A stretch of 64,000 nucleotides of DNA, from positions 558,001 to 622,000 of the forward strand of contig NEEC01000002.1 in NCBI GenBank assembly GCA_002189035.1. Direction: 5' to 3'. The notes under the pieces are model-generated. The model saw only the letters and a program-made list of their open reading frames with translations. It searched no databases and was not told where the DNA came from. The number at the start of each line of letters is the position of its first letter. The stretch's first letter is position 1. Shown piece by piece: positions 14,505 through 29,100 of this stretch. A program made the position numbers and the translations under genes. This DNA is from Utricularia gibba. Lineage: Eukaryota > Streptophyta > Magnoliopsida > Lamiales > Lentibulariaceae.

Positions 14505-17500
14505 ATGGCGGCATTTATAAATTTGGAAGATTCTCCCATGTTCCAGAAGGAGGTGGACGCCGACAGCTGCTTTGGCGCTGGTTCTGTTCAACTCCTCTTC
14601 TTCTTATTGTGTTTGGGGATCACTCTTTCAGGTGCGATCTCTGGAGCAGAATGCGGATGAGCTGAGAGATCGATGCCAGAAACTTCACAAGGGGTGTAAA
14701 AAGTACACGTGAGTGCACTGGAAGCGTTTTCTCCGTTTCTTTTTTTTTTCCTGAACAGATCGCCCCCTGTTTCTTTGTAGCTTCTTGATCTTGTCTTGTG
14801 GGCTCTCTGTCATCTCCCTACATGATTTTGTATAGTGGGTGCTTTACGAGATTACGTTTTCTCATTTTGCTTTAGTCGCTGTAGGTTTAGCTCCTACGCT
14901 CTAAGCTATTTCCCGTACTTCTTCTCTTACATAGGGTATCTTTACCAGATTTTTCCCGCATTATGTAAGGGTATAAAAATCGAAACCGAAATCCTGTAAA
15001 GGGACCAGCCAACTCACATTTGAATGTGATGAAACTAGTCAATGAGGAAAATATTCTAATTCGTGCTTCTATAATCCAGGGAAGTACTTGGTGAAGCATG
15101 CAATGGCGACTTGGGCTTTGCAGCAGAATTAGAAGCATTTGGTGGTGGCCTTGATGATCTTCTTGGTGTCTCCATAGGAGGTGTGTGATTTGAAATTTTT
15201 GAAGAGCTTTAATTTTTTTAAACTGGTTGAACCAAAGTTCTGGGTGTTGGTGTCCACAGTTTAATTGTACACTGTTTGCGTATGCCACTATATAGGTCCG
15301 GTACTATCGAAATTTATCAGTGCATTACGTGAGCTTGCTACATACAAAGAATTTCTTCGTTCTCAAGTGAGACTATCCTTGCTCTCTTTTTGTTTTTGTT
15401 TTTTTATGTTTTGAGAGGAGAGTATGCCAGATTGCTCCTGTTCTTAATTACCTATTGTCCATTCGAAACAAATTAGAGCAGATAGATTAGGTACTCTGTT
15501 GAATTTCAGTGTTCGTTTATGTAATCATTTGTGTCAATACACGTCTTCTGTTTCCCTACTTGAAAGAGGAGCTCATAGGAACACATCTTTCGCCATGTGA
15601 CACCTTGGAAGCTTTTATTGCAGGTTGAACATGTTCTTGTTGACCGATTGTCTCAATTTTTGAATGCTGATTTGCAAGATGCAAAGGTAGTGCCTATATT
15701 TCCATTATGTGCTCCAGAATGAGTTTGATAAGAGTAAAGTTGGTTTTATAAACTGATTTTCTAATCATGTACTGTGATTCTCATTTTCTACTCTACATCT
15801 TTTTTTAAATTTTCTATATACTTCTTATCATTCATGTATTATGCGTACTTGTACCAAAAAGAGGAGAGATTTTTCATTCAATCATGTAATTTCTATGTCT
15901 GTCTCCTGCAGGAGTCACGCCGTCGTTTTGACAAGGCCATATATGCATATGATCAGGTGTTGGAATAATGACAAAAGCTCAATGATTCGTTCCTTAATAT
16001 TTTGAGTAGAAAACTCTGTGTGAAAATATTTCCTGAAGGGAATTCTGAAGGAATGAATGCATATCCTTTCCTTCTTTAAAAGAATTCATAATTGTTGACT
16101 GTAAACTTTGTGGAACTATGCCATCCCTGTATCCCTTCCCATGCTCAAGCCATTGATAACATTGGGTGCTTTTGCGTCAGGCAAGAGAAAAGTGTGCTTC
16201 TCTGAAGAAGACTGCACGGGATGAAGTTGTTGCTGAATTAGAAGAGGTAGGCTGTTTGATTATTCGTTATTTTCTAGATCATATGGAACTCATCTGTAAC
16301 TTGTATGACAGGATCTTCAAAACTCAAAGTCATCATTTGAGAGAAGTCGGTTCAATTTGGTATAGTGATATGGAAGCTATTAGTCTTATTTTTATTTTCT
16401 TATTTCTTCGTTAACTTTATTTGATATGTGCGACACCAGGTACATGCTCTCACAAGTGTTGAAGCTAAAAAGAAATTTGAATTCTTAGAATCATTTAGTG
16501 CTGTAATGGATGCCCATCTTCGATTCTTTAAACTGGTATTTCTTTTTTCTGCTAACTTGACATTCTGAATCCTGCTGAGATTGTCACACTGAATCCTGCA
16601 AATACACTTGTTTTAGGGATATGAGCTTCTGAAACAGATGGAGCCTTTTATTCACCAGGTATAAAAGTTAACCTTACCATCACTGAGTCGGGGAATGGGT
16701 AATCCTATTTTTCAATACGATTCCTTCAGAACCCTTACCTATTTTTTGTATTTTTGATTACCTTCATTCTTGTTTGTTATCCTGTTTTAGGTATTGACCT
16801 ATGCAATACAGTCGAAGGAGCTGGCCAACGTTGAGCAAGATAAACTTGCAAAGCGGATTCAGGAGTTCAGAACACAGTCTGAATTGAACCATTTGCAAGC
16901 TTCTGATAAGTTGGCACTCTCATCAAATGTTGTGGGCCTGAACGGTCTTGGCATTGGTTCCTATAAAAACACAGAGGCAATCACTCTAGTGACTACCAAA
17001 GGTGAGGTGAGTTTCCTCTTCATCTAATTTTAATTAATGTTGCAGTCATTTCAATCTCAATAGATAGTTATGGTCTCATATAATTTCAATTTAGGACTAA
17101 AGCAAGATGAGGAGCAATTCCTTTCTTGATGAACTTTAGAAATTAGGTCACAGTTAGGTAGGATAATGCACTTTCATAACTTTTCATTTTTCTCTCTTTA
17201 GGTTCAAGCTATCAAGCAGGGGTATCTTTTGAAAAGATCGTCAAGCTTGAGGGCTGACTGGAAGAGGAGATTCTTTGTACTTGACAGTCAGGGGACTTTG
17301 TTATATTACAGGAATAAGGGTGTAAAACCTGGGGTATGATCTTCTGGTCATCAGTCAAAAGAGTGCTGATTTCAATGCTTCATTGCGGTTGTTGCCTTAC
17401 GTATTTCTGGAGTTCATGTGCAGGCTCCTTTTGCATTTTTGTCTGAACAATCTCATGTTCCTGAAACATGCATGCATGCAGAAATTTTTTTGTGACGTCA

Positions 17501-19709
17501 GTTTTCTCTATATTCATTCAATTTTTCTGTAGTTCTCTAAAAAAATTTGTTCAATATGCAATTTTATAAAGCAAGATTCTGGAGCAAGAAAAAATGATCA
17601 TCCATCTTCAAACATTTACCGTGCCACCTTTGGTTGCACTATATCATAAAATGCGTTGACATACTATTTCATTGCTTCTGAGTGAAATTGGTTTCACTGA
17701 TCATGTTTCATTCTGATATTGTCTTTTTCAGTGCTCGTTATTCATTTCTTGTTATTTTTTTTAGTACATTAATGTTGCATGATTTTGGGTGCCCTCGGTA
17801 TTTCATGTGTTTCTCCTCCACCTTACCACTGTTCTCGCTTTTTTCCTTTTTCCCAGGGTGGTTCTTCTTTCTCTTCTTACCAGCCATTGGATCAAAACAG
17901 CCGTGTATTTGGTAGATTCCGCTCAAGACATAATAGAAACTCATCGCATAGTGATGGTAGCCTAGGCTGTAGCACAGTTGATTTGCGTACTTCTACCATT
18001 AAAATTGATGCCGAAGAGACTGATCTGCGATTATGTTTCCGGATAATTTCTCCTTTAAAAACATACACTTTACAGGTAGTGTGTGGGAATTTTTATGTAC
18101 GACTTGGGTTTCATTAATAAAATCTCTGTCGGTATGGATAGGCTGAAACAGAAGCTGATAGAATTGACTGGATGAACAAAATCACTGGAGTTATTGCGTC
18201 CCTCTTGAATTCTCATCTGCAACAGGTCTGATTTACAATTTCCATGTACGGAAATGAACTTGCAACTTTTTATAGCAGGATTTGTGAATTTTATTTTTTC
18301 CTTTTGTAAGGTGGATTTGGGGAATAATGATGATGCTAAAGGTTATAATCAATCTGGCTCATCTCGTCACCAGCCACTTGATAGAATTGAGAGTGCTCCA
18401 GATGATTTAAGAGTCAACCGGGTGGATTCTGTTTCGAGGATTCTTAGGGAGGTAGCCGGAAATGACCAGTGTGCAGAATGCAGCGCTCCACAACCTGATT
18501 GGGCTTCTCTTAATCTTGGGATTCTAATGTGCATTGAATGCTCTGGCATTCATCGTAATCTTGGAGTTCATATATCTAAGGTATGCCTTGATGGAAGTTA
18601 AATATTATGCTCTCCCTTTCAGGGCTTTTATCTTTTCCACTTCTTATTTATCTACTACTTTGAGTACCTGGTTTCTGGCGGACCTCCCATACATACCCCT
18701 TGCATGTTGGTGCCCAATTAGCAGTCACTATACTTGATGTCAATATTGCAGGTAAGGTCGGTCACCTTAGATGTGAAAGTTTGGGAACCATCCATTTTGG
18801 AATTGTTTCGAGTTCTGGGTAATGCCTACTGTAATTCTGTGTGGGAGGAATTGCTTCCAGATGTGTAAGTTCCTTGCAATCTCAGCAAGTCCACATGTGT
18901 TGGTTAACTTGAGCCACCAACCCTTCCTCCTTTCTGTGAAGTATTAAGCATCTTGACTTCGTGTCACTGAATCTTCTTTAACTGCAGAAGTTTGAATCCT
19001 GAAGCCTCAAAACTGAGCAAGCCAAGCCATGAAGACGCATTTTATCTAAAGGAACGGTTCATTCAACTGAAGGTAGTGATAAACATACGAATCCTTTTCT
19101 AACATGCAAGAACACCTTTTTATTTCTTCAGAATCTGACTTGCCGTTTTCTGCAATTTAGTATGTCAGAAAGCTGTTCATAAACAAAACAGCGAAAAGCT
19201 CCAGAGACCTGTGGGAGGCTGTTAGGACCAACAATCTGCGGGAAGTGTATCATATTGTTACCGTATCAGATACAAACATAGTGAACAGTACCTGCGGCAA
19301 CCCAGAGGCGGAGGACATTTCTCCCAGCGACCCCAGAAACCGCCCCGAGGCATCCTCCACTTTAATGCACTTAGCATGCCACAATAAGAACACGGTGATG
19401 CTAGAGCTGTTGCTGCAGCTGGGTTGTGACATAAACATGCGTGATCTCCAAGGTAGGACTCCACTCCAGTATTGCATCCTAAAAGGGAACATCGATCTGG
19501 CCAAGTTCCTACTCAGGAGGTAAATGAAAACTGTCATCTGTCATGCATTTGGTTTCGATTCACTCTCATAAACGATGACCCTCCTTGGAATCAGAGGCGC
19601 TCGGGCGTCCATAAAGGATGCTGGTGGTTCCACTGCTTTAGAAAGTGCCATGGCAATGGGAGCTCTCACTGATGAGGAGCTCTTCGTCCTCCTCGCGGAG
19701 AGCGAGTGA
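14505..19709 (+). CDS. AGD: ADP-ribosylation factor GTPase-activating protein, AGD class (BAR-PH-ArfGAP-ankyrin)
   Basis: Nineteen exons from 14505-14552 to 19595-19709 join in frame to 749 residues, slightly short of the 775-830 I recall for Arabidopsis AGD1-AGD4. Residues 1-290 form a BAR domain starting [13 protein letters not shown] and including [23 protein letters not shown] domain (about 292-436) starts [20 protein letters not shown] and has the long loop typical of plants. The ArfGAP zinc finger is C490-X2-C493-X16-C510-X2-C513, followed by the arginine finger in GIHRNLGVH (Arg518). Two ankyrin-like repeats lie near 645-740, including [10 protein letters not shown] and [20 protein letters not shown]. 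By family it stimulates GTP hydrolysis on Arf at curved Golgi, endosome or plasma membranes; AGD3 is needed for vein patterning. All splice phases agree, so the gene looks intact. Which AGD it is was not settled. Confidence 0.93.
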
Positions 19710-20108
19710 ACCGACTACAAATGTTGCATGCCGCCTTCCATTCTGGTAATCCATCAAGGTATTATCAGCGGAATGAATATTGGATGGATTGGACGGACCC
19801 CACTGTGTATTTGGTAGTCGATATAGCTAAAAGATGATCAATTCACGGAAAATTTAATAAACATTCAGTATTATTTTTAAATTAAATTGTAACATTTATT
19901 TTTATTTATTTCTGTATGTCACTTGCATAATATTTTCAATTATATATTTCAAAGAGTTCTAAATCTTACCATCTATTTTAAATATATGTAACGAACATAA
20001 ATATATACTTATTAAATTCATAATTTAAATTGTAATTAAGTAATAAATTTATTTAAATATAAATAATTGGAATATATAGTTAATAAAACTAGTCTACTTA
20101 CTATTGCG
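19710..20108. other. AT-rich convergent 3' spacer between AGD and VPS13
   Basis: The 399 bases between two converging stop codons are strongly AT-rich and should hold both poly(A) regions. No gene is seen. Confidence 0.6.
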
Positions 20109-23100
20109 CTATTGCTTACACCGGTGCAAAATATGTACGGAACCTAAGCCACGCTCTTTTCTCCGGTGGATGATGGAGTTGAGCATTCTCTGAAACTCGG
20201 AGGCATCTTCCTGGCCAGGGAACTGTAAGACGGTGTGGAAGATGGGGAGAGACGAAGAAGATAACCTGTTTTCGCTGCTTGAAGATGATGCGTTGCTGGT
20301 ACCAGTTCCGACAATGTGAACGGCCTCGCCTCCGTCGCCATCCTTGGCCAGGATTATGCTGTCTATCTCGTTCCGAGTCAAGATCACGGTGTCTGGGTTC
20401 ACCGGAACCCCACTGAAATCGGGTGTTCCCAAGTCCACCAGGCTGGAGCAGCTAACAACTAACACCAGTCCTCCGGTGATCAATGCGTAGTCGCCGTTCT
20501 GCTTGAGGGCTTTGCACATGACCAAGACTTCGTTCCTCAGCGTCGGATCTGATTCATGGAGGACGTAGGTTCCGATTGCCTCCTCCCAGGAGTAGGGCTT
20601 CAGAGAGGACTCGGTGCTTAAAGGCCTGGGTAGCCGGATCCTGAAGCATCGGAATCCTCCCATCTGGTGGATTCTACTACGGTTCTTGATGCTCTGGGCA
20701 GTTTTCCCGGTGACCTCAAGAATGCTAGCCGCAGGCTTTGCCAGGAGACCAGCAACACCTACGGCTACACCTGTAGAGGAGAAATGGACCCAAGTCCAAG
20801 CATGATGGTATGCTCATAAGGGAGTGTTTCCTGGTTCATGGCATTCAGGAGAGTACCTGAAAGCACCCCTGGTAAGCCATGCTTCTCTGCACCCTGGATT
20901 GGTGATTGGAGTACACCAGTGAGACCCTGTGACAGAGGATTAGCTTAATCAGAAGTGGTTCATGTATGTATCGCCCCTGTCATATGTAGAAAACTGCAAA
21001 ATACCACAATTCAGAGATAATAGTGCACCTCTAAAAATTCATTTATTACTCCCCTACTACGTGATGGAGCTCCTTTCTGTTGGCTTTCCTTCATGGAATC
21101 AACTTGTTCATCCAGCGTAAATGCCACAATTCCCTAGGAAAATAGATCAATTCAGAGGGGAACATTTCCATGGCCATGGCTCAACTCTTAAAGATATCAC
21201 GTACCTTATGTGCAGCTTTAGTGAACTGACTGGTGGCATCACTAATTGCATAGATGGTGTTGCTGAGAAGACTGGTGGTCCCATAAGCCATCCCTGTAAT
21301 GAGGCCAGTTGGGCTCTGAAGACAAAGAACTTGGGTGAGATTTTCGTTTTGTCAACAGCGTCTCTATGTGCGCGTGTTTTCTTGAGGAGCAGGCGGTTGG
21401 ATTTTGTTGGACAGTAAGGAGAGCTCATAGATTGGGGTAAAAACCTGGAAGTCTCTCCAGGAAGGGAGTGAAAAGAAGTCACTAATACCAAGACCTAAAC
21501 TTCTCGCGAATCCCACTGGATTTCCGATGACACCGGCTGAACCAAGAACCTGCACGTTAAATATGCAAGGATTTGCAGCCATATTAGTTCATATTTTTCA
21601 GAAACTATGAGACGGACATCTTAACCAAAACCACACACACGACATACCTTGTACATCTCTTGCAAAAATTGACGGCTATAATGTACAGCAAGGATTTCCT
21701 GGATGGACTCAAAACTTGCAATTTTATGAGAAAGGGTAAATTGTCTGAAATGGATTTTAGCCCCCTCCACATCAGCAAGAGCCATGAGACCTCTCTGCAG
21801 CAAGGAAATTTAAACCATTTTAAAAAGATGGCTTCAGATTTAAGCTCGTTTCCCAGGCTGCTCTACACTTACATGAATAAGGGATTCTCCAGATGTCAGA
21901 GTACCATTCCTGAGGATCCATGGAGTACTTGAAAAGCTGTGAGAAAAATCAAGTCAGGATTTAAGGTGAAAAAAGTAGTATACTGCAAGTTCAGATGAAA
22001 AATTCTGGCGACCCTAGGAATAATTCCCTGCTACTAACCTCAGCGTCAGTTTTATAGGCCCCACATCGAACTGCTCCACATAAACTTTTTTGTGCGTTGT
22101 CTGATCAATGTGAATTTGTTGCCAAGGAGCTCCGATTGGGATAACATTGGGAAGCGAGCAGCCGGTGTTAAAATCTTCACCATGGAGAATATTGCAATCG
22201 GAAGGACATTTTTCCAGCATTCTGCCGGTGGAGTCTGAGGAATGCATATGCTGATGACTTTTGCTTTCCAACCTTGAAGAAACTTTCTTCCCGAATTCAA
22301 ATAACTTCAGTACAATCTCTTGCTCAATCTCAAGGAAAACGTCTGCCATTCTGCACATCCACAAATCAGGCAATTGCAGCAAGTATGAAAGGGACAAGTG
22401 TGGAATACACAAACCTGAGGTTAACAGATTCAATTGAAACAAGAGACGCATCGGTGTTTCTCCACTTGGAAACAGCTAAGGAGAACACTGCTTCACTCGA
22501 GCTTGTAAAACCAAGATCTGTATTTCCAAATAATTTTGCGCTGCTCTCCTTGACTTTTGTCTGGATAGCATTGTTGCCCTTGTTACCAGGGTTAAATGAC
22601 AGTATAACAGGATAGGAAGTTGTATGAATTTGATTGTCTATTTGGAAGGACGTAATTTGCAGGGATAACAATTGTTGTTCCAGGCCCTGTACAAAATTAA
22701 CTTTTGCGTTCTTAGCACTCACATAAAGTAGCTCCTGCAAAAAAAAAGCCAATTAACATCAGCCAACAGGCAATATTGACATGGAAGTGATGATTTGACC
22801 GTAAAGAAACTTCTATGTCCATGCTAACCACCTCAGGATGGGCATTCATCAAGGAGACTCCAAGAAAAGCTATGTCCAGCGATATCCTTTCATTCCAAGT
22901 TGAAGATTCCCATCCGCTGGCCTGTTTTTCTCTGTATTTCAACTGTGGGGAAGGAAGACTCCTAACACTCACATCATGGCGACTTGCATCGGTGACACTG
23001 ATCACCTAAATGAAATAACAAAAATTAGCAATCACAAAGTAGGATAAATAAATAACTTAGAATCAACAGTTCAATTGCAGACCTTTATTGCTCCTTCAGA

Positions 23101-26100
23101 GTGGATGGTTACTACTAGATGTCTTTCAGGCTTCTGTAGAATAATTATCGATACACATATATTAGTGAATCAGAAATATGAGGGCAACACGCATTCCATG
23201 TTCGCATGAAAAGCTACATGGCTGAATCATGTCCCATAGTTTGGGTCAAATGTTACTTCCGCTGGAATAAAAATATCTAGTAATCAAACCTTCAATATGA
23301 AACTCCCTCCAATTGATTCTATGAAGTCCATGTGATAGAGAAAAGTAGTGCACAAATAAAAAAGTTAAGAAATTCACCTCTATATTTTAAGGCCACAAAT
23401 ATTTCACGAAGGACACACAAGTTTTCCAACAGTTACATATGGCTAACAACTATCCCAACTGCACAAGCAATAGTAGAGAAATCGCACCTCAGAAGTTTCA
23501 GGTAAGTGAACAAGTGAGTCCGCTAGATTATCATCAATTGCATATGATCCTAAAATACGTTCACCTGGCACCTGAAAAAAGACGGGCTTAGATACCATAA
23601 CAGCCTGGTGGCATACATTATATGAACTACGATACCTCCACAATGAGGCGATGGGGATAGCAGGGTTCATCCCAAGCATATTGCGAACATGTGTAGGGGT
23701 GAACCAGAGTTTCAAATGATTCACATTTCAGCTGGTAAATACGTAAGGCCTACAAGAAAAATGTGATATCATAGTTGTAGAAATTAAGTAGTGACAAAAA
23801 TATCAAAAATATGTTACCTAGTTATGGAACTGAAGTACTCATTTTAAATCTTGTTAGTTGTAAAGAAAAACAAACTGATTATCAGAAATCTGATGTACAC
23901 TTTTCAAGGGCTACGACACAAAAAAGATGATAAAAGGTGGAAAAGATCCAAAAGGAGCATGGCCACGTGTACAACCAGGAATTTCATTTAAATATGTACT
24001 CATCAGTTGATAGATTTCATACGAAGGAAGAGATTGGACTAGTTGCTTATAGTATTTGGAGTCAGTAATGACCTAACCTCCATCGAGTGATTGTTAATCC
24101 TGTATGGCATAAACCCTGTATTGTCAACTGACAGTATTATCAGGCGTATCCCTGAGTTACCAGAAGTTCCCTCAACAATATTTTTTCCTCCATTTGCAAC
24201 GTCAGCACTCCTCACTTCCACACGCATCATGAGAACCACAGAATTCATGTAGTTGCGCACTTTAACCTGTGTGTCACCCAACTGCTCGGGTAAGAACGAC
24301 CCTGACCACTCCCATCCTGGCTCATTGAAGCGAATTGAAAGCAGTAGCTCTCTGAAACCAAGATGGCAAGGAGCAGAAGTAATTATGTAAGACCATGAAG
24401 ATGATATTCTAAAATTTGAACATGCCAACATAGGATTTTTTTTGTTGTGGGAATGTTCCCGAAAAAGTACGTTTGCATCAAAACAGTGAAACACTTTATG
24501 CAATGTTCTCAACCTATTCATGTCCATCCAATGAATGTGCGAGTGACATCCAGCCCCCAAGGTAAATGGGAATTTGGTACCCTTCTGCTTATAACATAGT
24601 GTTCTGGTGGATGCATTGGTTATGATATATCTGCAGCCACGAATTATGAATCACTCTTCAACAAAACGTCTTTAACTGGCAAGCAAACTAAATAAAACAA
24701 GATTTACTTTTCAGAAAGGAACAAACTACCTTGGTTGAAATGTGATAACTTTTGTCCTCCCAGAAAAAGGCGCAGCCGCAGAAGTAACAGTTAGAACATA
24801 CCCGGATGCTGTTGTTGGTTGAGGGAGAAAGATACTGATCGAACCAGTTGGGGGTACAAGAGAAAATGGGATGGACCATGAATGCTTTGAGGAATTCCCC
24901 ACAATAGATTGAATATTCCTACTAAGCCTCGCAATAACCTCCCCAGAATAGGAGGAAGGATCAGGAGAGAACAAGCAACCTCTCACACTCTTCTGATAAC
25001 CTGGTAATAAATTACGTTCTTTCATGTTTTCTTCAATGACCAAACCTGCATGAAAAAGCAAATTAGAGGGACAAAACTCAGAAAAATTCAATCCATGGTT
25101 CGAAAATAGGGGTTAGCTCCTTATACAACCCTTAGAAACAGTTTTTGACACTGAACATCAAGCATTAATGTATTTATATACCCATTTTATATGAACTCTT
25201 ATCAGAACAGATGCTAGCAAGTCCATTTTTCTCCTCAAAGGCTGCCTTCTCTTCATCCAAATCGTAGCAAGAAGGCATAGCGCAGCTATGACCTTTCAAC
25301 TCATTGCCAGTGTTCGAAAGTAACAGAGAGAATCCAGTACAGTTATACAACAAGAAAGGAACTGATATCAATATTTCACGCGCTCCACTCACAGCATCCA
25401 TCACCTTATCCACTGTTACGTATAATGCACCTGGATTTGACACAGACCAATGGTTAACCAAGAAAACTAGATGAAAGAGATAGGATCAAGTTTCCACAAC
25501 TTGACGTGAAAAGTCTATCTTGTAGTTAACTATTGGTGTACCATCTGAAGACTCGGGATCGAATTTCACAATTTCAGATATGGAGAAGCTAGTTCCACTG
25601 AATTTAGCTTTTTCACTGAACGATTCAGCACGAGGATACTTCACAGTCGAAGGCTTAAATCCGTGCAATTTGAATGTCATCAACAAATCACTAGAAGAAT
25701 CAACTTGATGGAAAGAAGTTTCAACCTGAAAATTGGCAAGAATATTAAAACTAGAAAATAAATGCCCGTCCTTAAAAGAAACAACCGCAAGAAAAATCCA
25801 ATGGCAGAATGGTGGTCTTCGAGTTGACATTACTTCACAAACCTCAGAAAGGTATGCGGTGTGGACAAAACCAGCAGCTTCAAACGTAATACTCATTGAT
25901 CTCATGAGATAGTTCTTCAGCACCAACGGGCTGGTTAAAACAACTTGATAGAGAGAAGTACTCAAACCATGTGAAACCTGAGCTTGCCTATCAGCATCAA
26001 TATCACTCGGAGAATAAGGTCCTCTTACTCTGCCTAATGGAGGCAGACACTGATCATTAACAGATATGCAACATCGGAATGCCTCATTGCTAGGCTGAGA

Positions 26101-29100
26101 AGGATAACATACAAAAGAACGAAAAAATCCAATCTTGACATCTCTTGAGATGATACTTGAGATGTTAGAGGCTTCACTCCACAGGTAAGAATCACCAACA
26201 GGGCGCCATCTAATAGATCCAACTTTAGCCAAATGAATAGGCAGTGGAAACTCTTGCCCAGGATATATAGGACCCAAAACCTGAAGTTTGAGATGTTATA
26301 ATAAAGATCAACGTCTCTCATTCTTGTCATAAAGGTGGGAAAACAGGAAGCCGAATTGAATGTATCAGTTACCTTAGAAGATAACCCAAATGGAATATCA
26401 AGCCGTACTTCAAACAACACCGGAGTTGCATTTAGAATTACAACCTGAAATAGAATTGTTCAAAGGAATTCTAAGAAGCAAGGGTACTTACAGAGATAGA
26501 GAGAGAAGGTGATCGAGGCATACTGTTGAATACAATCTTATCAACTTTGTAAACCGCTGAACAGAAACATCAATCACTACTGGAACAAAAAATCCACCAT
26601 TTCCATCCAATCCTACATCACCCTCAACTTTTCTAATCTTTTTGTCATGAACACCACCAGATTTGGCTTCAGAAATTTGTGATGATTTTGAAAATTCAAC
26701 TTCAAAGTATCTACGACCAGAAAGATCCATTGAAATGGGTGGAGAGCGCAAAGAAGCACCCTCCAGTTGGAATGTTACGTATCGATGTGCTGTCTCTAAA
26801 AACTGCATATCATTTAGCTTGTCACAAGACCGAATTGGTCGGTACCGAAAAAGAATTTCTTCTGGTGATTCGTTGATGTAAATAAGGGCAGAAGAGCCAG
26901 CATCCAAAACGCCAGTAGGGGGAGACACGCCCAGGTCAACAGTATCAGGTTGCTGCTGGCAAACACTAAAAAATAGAGGGAGGGTAGTTAAATTCTGCAA
27001 CATGTAAGGAGCATATCTTGTATCAGAACTTCCGGTTTTAGAATTATTTAAACAGTCAGAATCTCTTGTCTCCACAGAGATCCAAACATCCTTCGCCATC
27101 TCAATCGTCCTGATGACAACCTGAGGTGCACACAGATATGAATGCATTAGTCTTCGACATCGTCTAGCAAAATGAACAACTAGTGGAAGGGTCAGAATAC
27201 CTCAATGATGGATTCATTAATATTCAAGTTCAGATAATCCTTGGATTCCAAATGAATATCCACCAAACCACCACCAAGAAGAGAACTCTCAAACTGCTTT
27301 GTTTTCATGGTTAACTGAATCTTGCAAGGCTCCAAAAATGGCTCCCACGATACCTGAAAAATGGTAAACACTATGAAAGCACATACAGAAAATGTTGGGT
27401 CACGAAGATGCATGCATAAATAATCTTCAGACCTTGTCAATGCTGTAGTAATTCACTTGTAAATCAGAACTGGCAGATCCTTCGATTATATCCTCTGATG
27501 CATTCGCATGAAGTATCATGCTTCTGACTAGAAACTCGATCAAGGGTCCATTAGAAGTCCACTACATAATAATGAACACAAAAGAGAATCACACATTATT
27601 TTATGTGACTTCGACTGGATATCCCCTTTTCACTGGATAACTTTCAGAATACTTCAGAGCTTTACTAGAAAACAGATCTAACTGGTCCTAATAGATACTT
27701 GTGAAGATGATATTGAATCATCGGTCTTAACTTTCAGGTTGGACAACAGTAAAAATCATGGCAGCAAGGAAGGAAAGTTGATATAGTGTTTAAGTGTAAT
27801 GGCAGAATTACTATGAACTCACAAAACAAAGGGAAGAAATGTAGCACCATACCTGACGATCGGATAAAAGAATAGAAACCTTCTGTAGATGCAATTTAAT
27901 ATTTATTGCTTCGAATCTTAACTTCGAAGGTGTTTCCTCTGTTTTATGGAACCATCTAAATTGGAAGAGGTATTTCATGTGATTCGACAGTGAGAAGTGT
28001 AGTCCATCACATCGGACCAATAAATTGGTGCTCATCTTTTGAATCTCATCATTAAGTATCTCGGCATTTATGTAAATTTTAGATAACTGAAAGAGGGGCC
28101 ATGTTTGCAAAGAATTTGTGCCAAATAACTTCAATATCCCACTAAGATTCTCAGATATAATCGTGAATTTCAACATCTTTCCATCAGCAATAAGTCCACT
28201 GTTTCGACATCTCAGGTTGAAAGAAATAAAACACCTATGACCACTAGGCTGCTTAGGAAGTCCAAGTGAATTGCTACAGTCTGCTTTTTCCAGTGCAGGA
28301 AAATGAATATTGAGAGATATGTCCTCTAATATTAATGAAAAAGAACTCGCAGCAGGCACACTATCCGCATCTGAAGGGGGCCTATGTTGTTAGCTACTGG
28401 GTTGTTACATGAACTCTCAGTTGGTACACCTGCATTCAGTTTGGAAATCTGCTTTGGGAATGAGCTCAACAGGCAAATCACCTCATCCCAGTCGGACAGG
28501 TGAAGCCATATATTTGCAGACGAGCATGATAAAACAATTTTTGTTCCATCAGAATCTGAGAAAGAAAGAACTACATCAAGAACTGACAAGCCCAACCCAG
28601 GAGAAGCAAAATGGGCAAGTGCAACAGAATTTAAAAATGAGAAAATCGCCAGAGAAAAGACAGAGATCTTGAGACTGTGAAGTTTGTCATCCATCAGTGA
28701 TACTGTTAAAACAAACTGGATCTCAGCCTCATTTAAGAGTTGACAACAATGTGAGGTACTGTTCATTCTCAGAAATCTTAGGAACACTGACTGTACACAG
28801 AATTTCATCTCAGTCCGTGTAATGTTTGAAGTTTCATGAGACCCAGTATATTCCTTCAAATCTAGGACATCTGAAGTCTCAGATAAGAGCGTTTGGGATT
28901 CTTTATCAACCAAAGAAAACTGCTCAATGATGTAAAGCAATGCCTTGAGTCCAGAAATAGCAGAGACTACTGAAAAACAATCAAAGGAGAATAGAATGAA
29001 CAGAGTGAAATGGGATATGGAAATAAAAGAACAGTGCAATGAAAATATTATCATACCCTCAATATCAATGCAGCATTCTTTCACATTGGCCATGAGACAA

